DNA of 56,411 nt, taken from contig WGDB01000008.1 of the NCBI GenBank assembly GCA_015493495.1, positions 1 to 56,411 of the forward strand. The letters are read 5' to 3'. Below are positions 36,255-44,501 of this stretch, one piece after another (position 1 is the first letter of the stretch; every line of letters starts with the position of its first letter). The stretch is from Helicobacteraceae bacterium (GTDB lineage: Bacteria > Campylobacterota > Campylobacteria > Campylobacterales > Sulfurimonadaceae). Both the position numbers and the translations under genes were made by a program. The notes under the pieces are model-generated. The model was not told the DNA's origin, ran no database searches, and saw nothing but the letters and a program-made list of their open reading frames with translations.

Positions 36255-37574
36255 TTAAAATTTATAATCTAATCGGGTAACAAGGCGCTGAAAGTCAAAT
36301 GTCTCTTCAGGATCTCCGGCAGAAAACTCTATGTTATCCAGAGAGACCTTGGTATAGATACTCTCAAAGTACCAACGTTTCGTAATGCCATAGGTCAAGG
36401 CAAGGTCATTTTCTTGTGCATCGACCGGTGAATCCTCAACCAGAAAATGTCCATGTACAAACTCTACAGAAAGGTCTTTAGCACCAAGTCCACTGAAGTT
36501 CAACCCCAGCGCCAGACGATAAACAAAGAGGTCATGTCCTGGAGTCAGTGCAGAGATGCTTCCAATGGTCTGCTCGTCCAGAGAAGTATAGTAAGGTCCA
36601 CCGCCAAAACCGTCTGTAATGGTGTTGTTATCATCTTCGAACACATAGTTACACGAAAGTCCGCCATAGACATACCCAAGATCAGCGATCAACATCCCAC
36701 CAAGAACATCACCCTCGACATCTGAGTCCGAACGTTCCATGATATGGGCACCCTGCAGACCCCATTCCATATGAAAGTCCTCATTGAAACGCATATCTGC
36801 AGCAGCCTCAACATAAATAATGTCACTCTCTCTGTCCACATTGTAGTACCATAGCGAGACCTCATTTTCTTCATCTATGCTGTAAGTCACTGCTCCGCCT
36901 GCCAGACCATATCCGCCATCGACCAGCTCTGTAAAGAGATCAATTTGCTCACTGTCCGTACCGGCCCACCGCGTAAGCATATATGCGTCTGTCTGCCATG
37001 CATCAGAGAGCTGTGCATGCAGTGATGCCCCCTCAAAACTGTTGGGAGACATCCTAATGTCATCACTGTCTGCATAAGGTGTGTCAAGACGTATGCGTCC
37101 AACTTTTGCTTGAATAGTGTCAGTCTCATATGCTACAGAGGCCTCTCCTATATAGGTGTAAGAGTCACCCTTAGCATTAAAGAGTGCATCATTCTGGTTT
37201 GCAGCAGTCAATGATGCTATCTTTTGAGAGACATATGCACCCACATGCAGACGCAGACCATGTAGTGAAGCTGTCTCAAATCCGAAGATCCCACCAAAGG
37301 CAGTCGCACCCTTGCGTTCAACCTCGATGTTTTGTTCTGTCAAAGCATCATGCTGAGTAGTAATGTTTGCTGTTCTAAAAGTTCCAAACGGCCGGGCATA
37401 ATCAAAAGAGTTATCAAAACTTTCTGCCTTCTGCGGCAGTTGCTTAAGAACCTTATACCGCCCTTTTTGCTTACTATGAACAAGACCACCTTCAGCACTT
37501 TTCTGTGTTGCTGCTTCTTGGGCAGACAAAAGTATATTCGCTGAAACTGCCAAAAGTATGATCAACCTCACCAT
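36255..37574 (-). CDS. OprD-like outer-membrane porin
   Basis: A 439-residue protein with a signal peptide (MVRLIILLAVSANILLSA) and a long mature N-terminus, then repeated beta strands ending RLVTRLDYKF. The features FRTANITTQHD, GGIFGFETASLHGLRLHVGAYVSQ and IQAKVGRIRLDTPYADSDD are typical of the Opr/OprD porin family of Campylobacterota, which forms substrate-specific or general pores. AGGAG lies 8 nt before ATG. It is downstream of no obvious partner and divergent from pssA; the substrate is unknown. Confidence 0.85.
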   Translation of the reverse strand: MVRLIILLAVSANILLSAQEAATQKSAEGGLVHSKQKGRYKVLKQLPQKAESFDNSFDYARPFGTFRTANITTQHDALTEQNIEVERKGATAFGGIFGFETASLHGLRLHVGAYVSQKIASLTAANQNDALFNAKGDSYTYIGEASVAYETDTIQAKVGRIRLDTPYADSDDIRMSPNSFEGASLHAQLSDAWQTDAYMLTRWAGTDSEQIDLFTELVDGGYGLAGGAVTYSIDEENEVSLWYYNVDRESDIIYVEAAADMRFNEDFHMEWGLQGAHIMERSDSDVEGDVLGGMLIADLGYVYGGLSCNYVFEDDNNTITDGFGGGPYYTSLDEQTIGSISALTPGHDLFVYRLALGLNFSGLGAKDLSVEFVHGHFLVEDSPVDAQENDLALTYGITKRWYFESIYTKVSLDNIEFSAGDPEETFDFQRLVTRLDYKF

Positions 37575-37705
37575 TTACATTCTCCTCTGTACTAATACCA
37601 TCTTTTTAAGTATTTGGAATCATGCCATCAAATCTATTAAATCAATATTAATTATCAAAATAGGTTTCTAGCATCACACTTTCTTTTACTTCGTCAGGTT
37701 TTTGC

Positions 37706-37735
37706 TATAATGGTATGCTTACAAATACTTAAGGA
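37706..37735 (+). promoter_or_regulatory. Promoter and ribosome site of pssA
   Basis: TATAAT (37706-37711) and AAGGA (37731-37735) before ATG 37741. Confidence 0.65.
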
Positions 37736-37740
37736 CTATA

Positions 37741-38295
37741 ATGAATTTTCTCTACCGTGCCGACAGCCATTTTAACTTAGCCAACATGTTTACCTTTGGA
37801 AACCTCTCTAGTGGATTGATCGCGATGTACTTGGCAACACAAGGAAACTTTTTTATGGCCATTATCTTTTTATGGATCGGTGGCGGTTTTGACATCTTTG
37901 ATGGCAAGATGGCACGTAAACACGGTCTCTCTAATGAGTTTGGAATCCAGCTAGATTCTTATGCTGACTTTCTCTCGTTTGTCTTGACGCCAGTGTTTAT
38001 TATTTTTGTCTCTATTATTCAGCCTTCTGAGTCAAGTTTTATCTTTATCGTAGGTTCTGCTATTTCTCTCTATTACATCATCAGTGGTCTACGCCGTCTT
38101 ATACAGTTCAACATCAACGCAGAAGAGGGAGAGGTCGAAGAGTACTTTACAGGCCTTCCCACCCCAATGGGTGCCATCGTCTTATGGTTTGTCTTTTTAG
38201 GGGGTGTTTATGTCTATCCCGCTTTTGTGACCATCCTTCTTATGGTCATTACGGGATGGCTGCTTAACTCTACGGTTAAGATCAAGCACCTCTAA
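37741..38295 (+). CDS. pssA: CDP-diacylglycerol-serine O-phosphatidyltransferase
   Basis: Makes phosphatidylserine, precursor of phosphatidylethanolamine. The 184-residue membrane protein has the CDP-alcohol phosphotransferase motif complete: Asp54-Gly55, Ala58-Arg59, Gly68, Asp72 and Asp76. About five or six membrane spans follow. It is shorter than many PssA proteins (about 240) because the C-terminus ends just after the last span. Confidence 0.92.
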   Translation: MNFLYRADSHFNLANMFTFGNLSSGLIAMYLATQGNFFMAIIFLWIGGGFDIFDGKMARKHGLSNEFGIQLDSYADFLSFVLTPVFIIFVSIIQPSESSFIFIVGSAISLYYIISGLRRLIQFNINAEEGEVEEYFTGLPTPMGAIVLWFVFLGGVYVYPAFVTILLMVITGWLLNSTVKIKHL

Positions 38296-38310
38296 AACTT
38301 CAATTCATAG

Positions 38311-38330
38311 ACTCCTGCATTCTCAGGAGT
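38311..38330 (+). promoter_or_regulatory. Hairpin covering the ribosome site of the SGNH hydrolase gene
   Basis: ACTCCTG (38311-38317), loop CATTCT, CAGGAGT (38324-38330). The AGGAG ribosome site lies wholly inside the right arm, 10 nt before ATG 38340, so the hairpin would hide it. Confidence 0.6.
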
Positions 38331-38339
38331 GACACTCAT

Positions 38340-38852
38340 ATGATGTATCAAAACTCAAAACTTATCTTTCTTGGTGACTCTCTGACACAGTTTCATGACT
38401 GGTCGAACTTTGGAGCCCATCATAATGCCGGCATAGCGGGTGATACTACCGACGGTCTGCTTTACAGACTCCACTACACTTTAGAAAAAGCACCCCAAAC
38501 GCTTGTCTTACAGATCGGTATCAATGATCTTTTGCAGGGGCAATATCTAAAAACTATACAAAATAATTATCTACAAATAGTGACTAAGATCCAAAACACA
38601 CCCAAGATAGTGCTCATTTCACTCTTACCTGTCGAGATGCATGATGGAAGTTATGAGATCAATGAAAAGATCATTTTACTCAACCACTTTCTCAAACATA
38701 CCTGCAAGCAATATGGTTTTATCTATGTTGATCTTTACACTCAGATAGTCGGCAGTGATGGAGGCATAAAAAATGCGTTTACCAGTGATGGGGTACATCT
38801 CACTGATAAGGCTTATGATATTTGGGAAGAGTCACTCAAAACCGTAATATAG
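38340..38852 (+). CDS. SGNH/GDSL hydrolase
   Basis: A 170-residue esterase-fold protein without a signal peptide. Block I is LIFLGDSLT with Ser14, block II Gly and block III Asn are in NAGIAGDTT and QIGINDLL, and block V is SDGVHLT with Asp150 and His153, so the catalytic set is complete. It could be an acyl-esterase or lysophospholipase; the substrate is unknown. It follows pssA by 44 bp. Its last 40 bp overlap the convergent kinase gene. Confidence 0.85.
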   Translation: MMYQNSKLIFLGDSLTQFHDWSNFGAHHNAGIAGDTTDGLLYRLHYTLEKAPQTLVLQIGINDLLQGQYLKTIQNNYLQIVTKIQNTPKIVLISLLPVEMHDGSYEINEKIILLNHFLKHTCKQYGFIYVDLYTQIVGSDGGIKNAFTSDGVHLTDKAYDIWEESLKTVI

Positions 38853-40870
38853 ATCTTTGCTTCCGTGCCCTCTCCTAAACCTTTACTTTCCAATACGACA
38901 TTAGCCCCTATCTCTTTTCCTATTTTACGACTCAAAGAGAGTCCGAGACCGGAACCTTTATGCTTTTTTTGCATAAGGTTATCGACCTGAACAAATGCTT
39001 GAAAAAGATTTTTAAGATCACTCGGAGATATCCCAACCCCACTGTCCTTTATGGATACCACGACTTGGTCTGCTTCTTGATAAAGCGCTACCTTTATATA
39101 TCCAGCCTCAGTAAACTTAATCGCATTGGAGAGTAAATTGACAAGGATCTGCTGGAAGTAGCGGGCATCGGTCTCTACTTGCAGCACTTCAGCAACATCA
39201 AACTGCAGCGAAAATGCAAGACCCTTCTCTTGAGCCAAAAGCTCCAACATCGTACAACTGGACGTGATCAAGGATCGAAGACGACACGGTTCAAGTGACA
39301 CTTCCATCTTTCCTGCTTCGATCTTGGCCACATCCAAGATGTTGTTGATCATCTCTAAAAGATACTCAGCAGAGGACGCAATATTTGCCACGGTGTCAAC
39401 TTGGTCCTCACTTAAGGTTTCATAGACCAACATGTATTGGGTGGCACTCATAATGGCATTAAGTGGTGTACGTAGTTCATGGGACATACTCGAGATAAAA
39501 GAGGATTTCGCCTCAGACATGGTGTGTGTACGCTCTTTAAGTAAAATACGCTCCACCTGCAAGATCATCATGTTGGTCATAGCATCAAAAAGGTCTTGTT
39601 CATATGCATGCGTAAATTGATGGTTTCCGAAATAGAGACGTCCAAAAAAGATGCGTTTCTCTTGTTCAAAATCCATCACATAAAGATCTTTATAGACTCC
39701 CTCTTGTGTGCTATTTTCTTCCTGACTAAAAGAGAGTTCAGTCGTAACTAAGATGTTACTTATCTCCTGAATGGCAAGTGTTGTACACACATTTACGGTC
39801 TCGGTGGTTGAGATGCTATTAAAGATCTCTATCAGCTGGGTCAACCGCTTGAGTCGCTCTTGGTTTTCAAGTGAGAGCGCATGAAGTGCACATTCAGTCG
39901 TCTCTAACATCGTGTTAAAGGCGGTACTCAACTGTTCGACCTCCTCATAGGCATCAAATGATACACGACGTGCATAGTTTTGTCGACTGCTGATCTCCTG
40001 AATCACCTCTGTAAAACGTGCGATCGGAGCGACGATCATCTTAGAAAAATAGTGACTCAACACCAATACCGCTATGATCATGCTCATCGCCGCCATCAAT
40101 ATAAACCAGACATAGTCATACAGTGTTCCCAAGGCAACACCCTTGTCCACTCTATAAACCAAGTACCACCCTTCTAACACTCCTGACATCTTCTCATAGA
40201 CACTCACATAGTTAGCATCAATATCACTATGCTTCTCTTCTGAAAGAGTAAGAGGGGCTTGGACTTTATGACCCACCGTTTCATCTGAACTGACATGCAG
40301 CAGATAGCTATGAACATGCTCACTTTTGACGAGATAGCGCTCTAAATTTCTCAAGTCATACTCTAAGACTAAGGTCCCGATATCTCTACTCCTATCAAAA
40401 GAAGCGGAAACTTTTGTTGCCATATAGAGCTTCCCATTTTTTATAACGTAGGGTTTTGTCTCAAATATCTTAAGATCAAGGTCCAATGCATGATCACTAT
40501 TACGAGGAGCGTGAGCAATTAACTTCTCTTTAGTGCTGTAGAGATAATAATTCATGGATGCATTGGTATCGTACACTTTTTGTTGCAAAAGACGCACGAT
40601 TCTCTGGTCAAGATCTTCTACCAAGATGTCATCCATGACATCAAGTTTTGCTAAGAAAGCCACCTCTCTCTCTAGAGCATACAGGTCACTCTCTATAAGA
40701 CGGACGATAACATGGGAGCGTTCATACTCCTCTTGCACGATCTGATGGGTCATCTTTTTCTGGCTCAAAAAAAGTGAATAACTCAAAAGAATTAAAAGTG
40801 GCAACAACCCTACCCCGATGAGGGTAACCAACAGTCGTGATTTTAGAGACTTGAATACATTAGAAAACAT
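38813..40870 (-). CDS. Sensor histidine kinase with periplasmic Cache-like domain, HAMP and GAF-like region
   Basis: A 685-residue hybrid-free kinase: span about 12-32, periplasmic sensor about 33-250 (Cache-like), span about 252-275, HAMP, a GAF-like region (about 345-445), then His464 in SSMSHELRTPLNAIM, N-box LLSNAIKFT, DSGVGI and GSGLGLSLSRKIG. It is the last gene of a long same-strand unit; its start overlaps the binding-protein gene (TAATG). The only same-unit regulator is the PhoB-type protein at 45060, its probable partner. The 3' end overlaps the convergent SGNH gene by 40 bp. Confidence 0.9.
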   Translation of the reverse strand: MFSNVFKSLKSRLLVTLIGVGLLPLLILLSYSLFLSQKKMTHQIVQEEYERSHVIVRLIESDLYALEREVAFLAKLDVMDDILVEDLDQRIVRLLQQKVYDTNASMNYYLYSTKEKLIAHAPRNSDHALDLDLKIFETKPYVIKNGKLYMATKVSASFDRSRDIGTLVLEYDLRNLERYLVKSEHVHSYLLHVSSDETVGHKVQAPLTLSEEKHSDIDANYVSVYEKMSGVLEGWYLVYRVDKGVALGTLYDYVWFILMAAMSMIIAVLVLSHYFSKMIVAPIARFTEVIQEISSRQNYARRVSFDAYEEVEQLSTAFNTMLETTECALHALSLENQERLKRLTQLIEIFNSISTTETVNVCTTLAIQEISNILVTTELSFSQEENSTQEGVYKDLYVMDFEQEKRIFFGRLYFGNHQFTHAYEQDLFDAMTNMMILQVERILLKERTHTMSEAKSSFISSMSHELRTPLNAIMSATQYMLVYETLSEDQVDTVANIASSAEYLLEMINNILDVAKIEAGKMEVSLEPCRLRSLITSSCTMLELLAQEKGLAFSLQFDVAEVLQVETDARYFQQILVNLLSNAIKFTEAGYIKVALYQEADQVVVSIKDSGVGISPSDLKNLFQAFVQVDNLMQKKHKGSGLGLSLSRKIGKEIGANVVLESKGLGEGTEAKIYITVLSDSSQIS

Positions 40871-41283
40871 TAGTCACTCCACCGATAGAGGATGTTCATG
40901 CTTTGTGCCACTTCTTCTATAGGAAGATAAGAGACCGTACCCTCCACCGTGTTTAAAAAGCGTTGAACACTCTCTAAAGAGTCTTTACGAAGTGGCGGAC
41001 GATGTCCAAGGTAATGTGCTTTTGTCCAGTACTCTCTGAGACGAGACCGACCCATCTGCAGACATGATTTTTCAAAAGACTTACGGGCATTATGGTCGGG
41101 AGGAAGGTTTACAGCAATAAGATGCACCCCATCAAGATAGGTCATCTTTTTTAAAAATATCGCTTTGACCTGAAAACGTTTTAGTGAAGGCAATGGGGAG
41201 AAGGAGACAACAGCATACTCTTGCGCACTCAAATGAGAGGCACTGATTACTAAGGCAAGTAAGACCATCCCTAACTGTTTCAT
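40870..41283 (-). CDS. Small periplasmic PstS-like binding protein
   Basis: A 137-residue protein with a signal peptide (MKQLGMVLLALVISASHLSA). The mature part resembles one lobe of phosphate-binding PstS proteins: FLKKMTYLDGVHLIAVNLPP, FEKSCLQMGRSRLREYW and a late SVQRFLNTVEGTVSYLPIEE. At this size it is a single mini-domain, too short for a normal two-lobe transporter component, and no ABC permease or ATPase is nearby. Its start overlaps the barrel gene before, and its stop overlaps the kinase gene after. I infer a sensing or delivery role for the kinase. Confidence 0.7.
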   Translation of the reverse strand: MKQLGMVLLALVISASHLSAQEYAVVSFSPLPSLKRFQVKAIFLKKMTYLDGVHLIAVNLPPDHNARKSFEKSCLQMGRSRLREYWTKAHYLGHRPPLRKDSLESVQRFLNTVEGTVSYLPIEEVAQSMNILYRWSD

Positions 41284-42290
41284 TAAAACAGTACCGAAAA
41301 GGAGAGTATGAACGTGTTGAGATCAGCATCTGAATGAACACTGTACTCACTTTTAAGTGCCATCGAGTACCAGGGCCTATAGGTATAACCAAGTACACCA
41401 AAACCCTCCTCTACCCTAGTACTTCTATCAGCATAGCGTTCCAGCCGTACAATACCAATATGCTGTGGTGTCAAACGGTAAAGCCCCTGCAAATAACCTG
41501 CATAGTTTGTTTGCTGGAGGCGGTCTGAGTAACGCCACCCTACCTCACTTAAAAACTGATAATCCTCTTTTTCATAGTTGAACGAGAGTACCCCGTAGTA
41601 GAGCCTCTCATCAGGACCATCATGAAGGTTAAAATAGCCGGCATTGGCCTTAAGCACAAGGTCATCTAAACCATACGAGAGGCCCAAACCCACATGTTCA
41701 TCAGTATTGTAGTTATTATAGGTTTCTGAGATACCCTCTGTAAACTGGAGCATCACATCTGCACGAAACGAGGCATCACCTATAGTGCTATAACTCAGTG
41801 CTGCACCGGTCGTATACTCAGGGTAGATGATCTCTGTAACAAGAGGGCTTGACGTGGTCTCACGGAGTACATTGATGGGCACAAGGTTCCAAAAACCTAC
41901 AGGCGTGTTATACTTACCAACACGTCCACTAACATGTTCGTTAAAGGCATAGTCTCCATAAAGACGTTCTATCTGTAGTTGATGGTCACTGCTTTCGGAG
42001 ATGGTACCATTTTCATCACGGTAGAGATAGAGCTCTTTATACTCCACCTCAGCCAAATACGAAAACTTTTCATAACTACCATAACCCAGTAAAGAGAGAT
42101 CATCCAAACGGTACTGCTCATAACTTTCGTTGTTTGTGTAGTCTAGCGAGAAGTAACCACCGACATAGAGCGGCAGACTCCCTACCTGTACCCCTTCACC
42201 AAGTTGATACCCATCGTCTGCAGAGAGTGTGCCGTTTTCAATAAATAAACTTAGAACAAATACAAAAAGAAATCGTAACTTTTTCCTCAT
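41283..42290 (-). CDS. Outer-membrane beta-barrel protein (porin-like)
   Basis: A 335-residue protein with a signal peptide (about MRKKLRFLFVFVLSLFIENGTLS), a barrel-like strand pattern and a C-terminal FILSFSVLF. The region LQIERLYGDYAFNEHVSGRVGKYNTPVGFWN is typical of trimeric porin-like barrels that read an oligomeric channel. It is translationally coupled to ApbE upstream (ATGA overlap) and to the PstS-like protein downstream (TAATG). No substrate can be assigned. Confidence 0.72.
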   Translation of the reverse strand: MRKKLRFLFVFVLSLFIENGTLSADDGYQLGEGVQVGSLPLYVGGYFSLDYTNNESYEQYRLDDLSLLGYGSYEKFSYLAEVEYKELYLYRDENGTISESSDHQLQIERLYGDYAFNEHVSGRVGKYNTPVGFWNLVPINVLRETTSSPLVTEIIYPEYTTGAALSYSTIGDASFRADVMLQFTEGISETYNNYNTDEHVGLGLSYGLDDLVLKANAGYFNLHDGPDERLYYGVLSFNYEKEDYQFLSEVGWRYSDRLQQTNYAGYLQGLYRLTPQHIGIVRLERYADRSTRVEEGFGVLGYTYRPWYSMALKSEYSVHSDADLNTFILSFSVLF

Positions 42291-43114
42291 AATATGATCG
42301 TTTTATGAGGCTGTTTCAGACTACTGTCTAACATCAAAGCAGTCGAGTAGACTCCACTCTCTACACAATTATGTGAGATCACACTCACCGACTTGGCGTT
42401 CCCCTCACACTCTTGTGTCTTAATGATATGAGAGTAAACCCTCTCTTCGACCTTATACTGCCGCTCATAAGAGGCAGAAGTAGTCAAGGCTTGATTATAA
42501 AGAGAGACCACCTCAGCATGTTCTGCTGGATTGTCAGGGTTTTTTATACCCACTTTAAAGTGACTGCCATCTGGTTTGGCACCTAAGGCATAGATGTCAC
42601 CACCAAAATTGATAAGTGCAGAACTGATCTTTGCTTTTTTTAAGATGACTACAGCTCTATCAACTGCATACTCTTTGACAAAACCCCCTAGGTCTATCTT
42701 GGTATGGGAATTGTCAAAGACTATCTTGTCTCGCTTGACCTGAAAATGTTCACACCCCACATAAGGTCGTAAAGCTGCGAGTAATGACTCTAACTCTGCT
42801 ACCTCTTTGGCCTCTTTATAGCTGTCTTTAAGTGTGGCCACGGTTATGTCAAAAAGTCCGTCTGTACTTTTGTAGTACTGCTTGGCACGTTTGAGCAGTG
42901 TTTTGGTCTCACTGTCAAGCAGATCTTTACTGCGTGCATTGATCTGACTCAAAAGTGAAGCAGCATCAAAATAGTTATATTTTTTTTCGAGACGTTTGGC
43001 CTCGGTTAGGACTGCTTTGGCACTCTCTTGTGCATGAAGAGGATCATCACTGTAGAGTATGATCTCACAAGGGGTACTCATGACATCGAAATTAAATCCA
43101 TATTTTTTCATCAT
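42287..43114 (-). CDS. apbE: ApbE-family FAD:protein FMN transferase, variant
   Basis: ApbE attaches FMN covalently to a Ser/Thr of target proteins. The 275-residue protein has KIDLGGFVKEYAVD (139-152), INFGGDIYALG (169-179) and YSHII (227-231). Two features are odd. There is no signal peptide or lipobox, although many ApbEs act outside the cytoplasm. In the C-terminal motif, where typical members read E-A-D-A-x-x-T, this one reads Glu252-Ser-Gly-Val-Tyr-Ser-Thr258, with Gly254 in place of the metal-binding Asp. Thr258 is kept. The start overlaps the end of the DUF3570 gene, whose product is the likely target. Confidence 0.85.
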   Translation of the reverse strand: MMKKYGFNFDVMSTPCEIILYSDDPLHAQESAKAVLTEAKRLEKKYNYFDAASLLSQINARSKDLLDSETKTLLKRAKQYYKSTDGLFDITVATLKDSYKEAKEVAELESLLAALRPYVGCEHFQVKRDKIVFDNSHTKIDLGGFVKEYAVDRAVVILKKAKISSALINFGGDIYALGAKPDGSHFKVGIKNPDNPAEHAEVVSLYNQALTTSASYERQYKVEERVYSHIIKTQECEGNAKSVSVISHNCVESGVYSTALMLDSSLKQPHKTIIL

Positions 43115-44295
43115 TAAAAATTATAACGAAATCCCGTTAGAAGTGATACCGCTTTAAGTCCAGTGCTTTGGTCGTAGTAATTTCCACCAAGGTTCACACT
43201 AAAGGCTTTTGTAAAGGCATAACGGACATCGGCCTTATAGGTTACAGCATGAAAATCACTCATGCGGTAGTCACTTGTGGCATAAAGTTCATCTGTAAAG
43301 TAGTTTGATGTGCCATTATAAAAACTGGCCGCACTTTGAGTATAGCCTCTCAGTCCGAGGTTAAACCGCCAAGAGTGTGTAAGATCATAAAAGAGATCGG
43401 TGTCCGCCGTATGTGAACGTACCTCCCAATCATCTTGATAGTAGCGGTACCCTACTTGCAAGGTCAGATCATCTGTAAGCGCATTGGCATAACGCACGGT
43501 ACCACCATAACCACGCCGCTTTTCAGGTCGCTTTTCCCCGACCACATCAGCCGTCACCCCGTTGTTATTACGTACAACATTAAGATAAGGATCTGTCAGA
43601 TAGCCATCATCAGCGATGTAAAAAAGTGCCGCTTTTATATAACTTGTGCGATTTATGTTCTGCATAAAACTTATCTGTGCGTTCACCGCTGTCGCCTGTT
43701 TCTCTTGACTTGCACCGCTACTAGCGTCACAGTTTACCTCGTCCACACATCTTGCAACGATCTCGTTTGACTGAAAAGAGACCCCTAAAGAGAGTGACTG
43801 GTTTTTAGCAGGTGTCAACCAGTGCATATACTCTGCCGCACCGGAGATAGATTCAAAATCATGTTCACTTGAAAAGTCCCCACTAACGATTAATTCATCA
43901 CGGTTGGCAAAACGGCTGGTAAGCATAACACTTCCTGCTGCACGCTGTTCAAAAAAGGAAACATTGCCATACTTAACACGATCTGCAGCGATATTTTTCC
44001 CTCTGGAGTAAGCTGAGGCACCACTTGCGCTATCCACTGTAGTCGCACTGGCACTGCTAACCGTGTCAGCAGCATAATAGGTAGGGCTTGCACCGCTTAC
44101 GGCATCCGCAACAAAAGATGCATTCAGTGTAAAATCTGTTCCAAAGTCTTTATTGATCATGACAGAGGGTGCAGAGACACTGACACGATTGTCATTTTCT
44201 TGATACTGCAGATATTGAAACGTCACATAGTCTTCAGCTTGTGTATTGGCCGCCATGATCAACGCCATGGCAGGAAGTGAGAGTCTTAATTGCAT
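43114..44295 (-). CDS. DUF3570 outer-membrane protein
   Basis: A 393-residue exported barrel-like protein (signal MQLRLSLPAMALIMAANTQA; final strand LLTGFRYNF). The segment DAVSGASPTYYA is diagnostic of DUF3570, a family of unknown function found with ApbE, DUF4266 and thioredoxin genes. The motif Asp-x-x-Ser-Gly-Ala-Ser occurs three times, at residues 64-70, 88-94 and 190-196, resembling flavinylation sites. A Cys pair (RCVDEVNC) precedes the third. I start at ATG 44295, 6 nt after GGAGGAGG; a TTG at 44301 lies against that site. The ribosome site is inside the DUF4266 coding end. Confidence 0.88.
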   Translation of the reverse strand: MQLRLSLPAMALIMAANTQAEDYVTFQYLQYQENDNRVSVSAPSVMINKDFGTDFTLNASFVADAVSGASPTYYAADTVSSASATTVDSASGASAYSRGKNIAADRVKYGNVSFFEQRAAGSVMLTSRFANRDELIVSGDFSSEHDFESISGAAEYMHWLTPAKNQSLSLGVSFQSNEIVARCVDEVNCDASSGASQEKQATAVNAQISFMQNINRTSYIKAALFYIADDGYLTDPYLNVVRNNNGVTADVVGEKRPEKRRGYGGTVRYANALTDDLTLQVGYRYYQDDWEVRSHTADTDLFYDLTHSWRFNLGLRGYTQSAASFYNGTSNYFTDELYATSDYRMSDFHAVTYKADVRYAFTKAFSVNLGGNYYDQSTGLKAVSLLTGFRYNF

Positions 44296-44501
44296 CCGCA
44301 ACCTCCTCCGGCAACACCACCGCCACCTTTAGAAGCCTCTTTCGAGAAGTAGATATGCTCTTCAAACTTGCGCGCGAGTGCATTGCCTCCTGAAGGTTCC
44401 ATCGTCTCTTTAGAGAGGGTCTCTTTCTCCCAAGGTTTCACCTCTTGGACACATCCACTCAGTGTAAGTAAAAGTGCCAGGCTTAAAAATAGTTGTACCA
44501 T
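44286..44501 (-). CDS. DUF4266 lipoprotein with Gly/Cys-rich tail
   Basis: A 71-residue lipoprotein: lipobox LSGC with Cys17, then a short polar region (VKPWEKETLSKETM) and the characteristic end GGGGVAGGGCGCN with Cys68 and Cys70. The vicinal-type Cys pair in a flexible Gly tail could be the partner of the thioredoxin encoded just upstream, or a metal or flavin contact; this is inference. The ATG directly follows the thioredoxin stop. The Gly codons of its tail also provide the ribosome site of the DUF3570 gene. Confidence 0.88.
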   Translation of the reverse strand: MVQLFLSLALLLTLSGCVQEVKPWEKETLSKETMEPSGGNALARKFEEHIYFSKEASKGGGGVAGGGCGCN

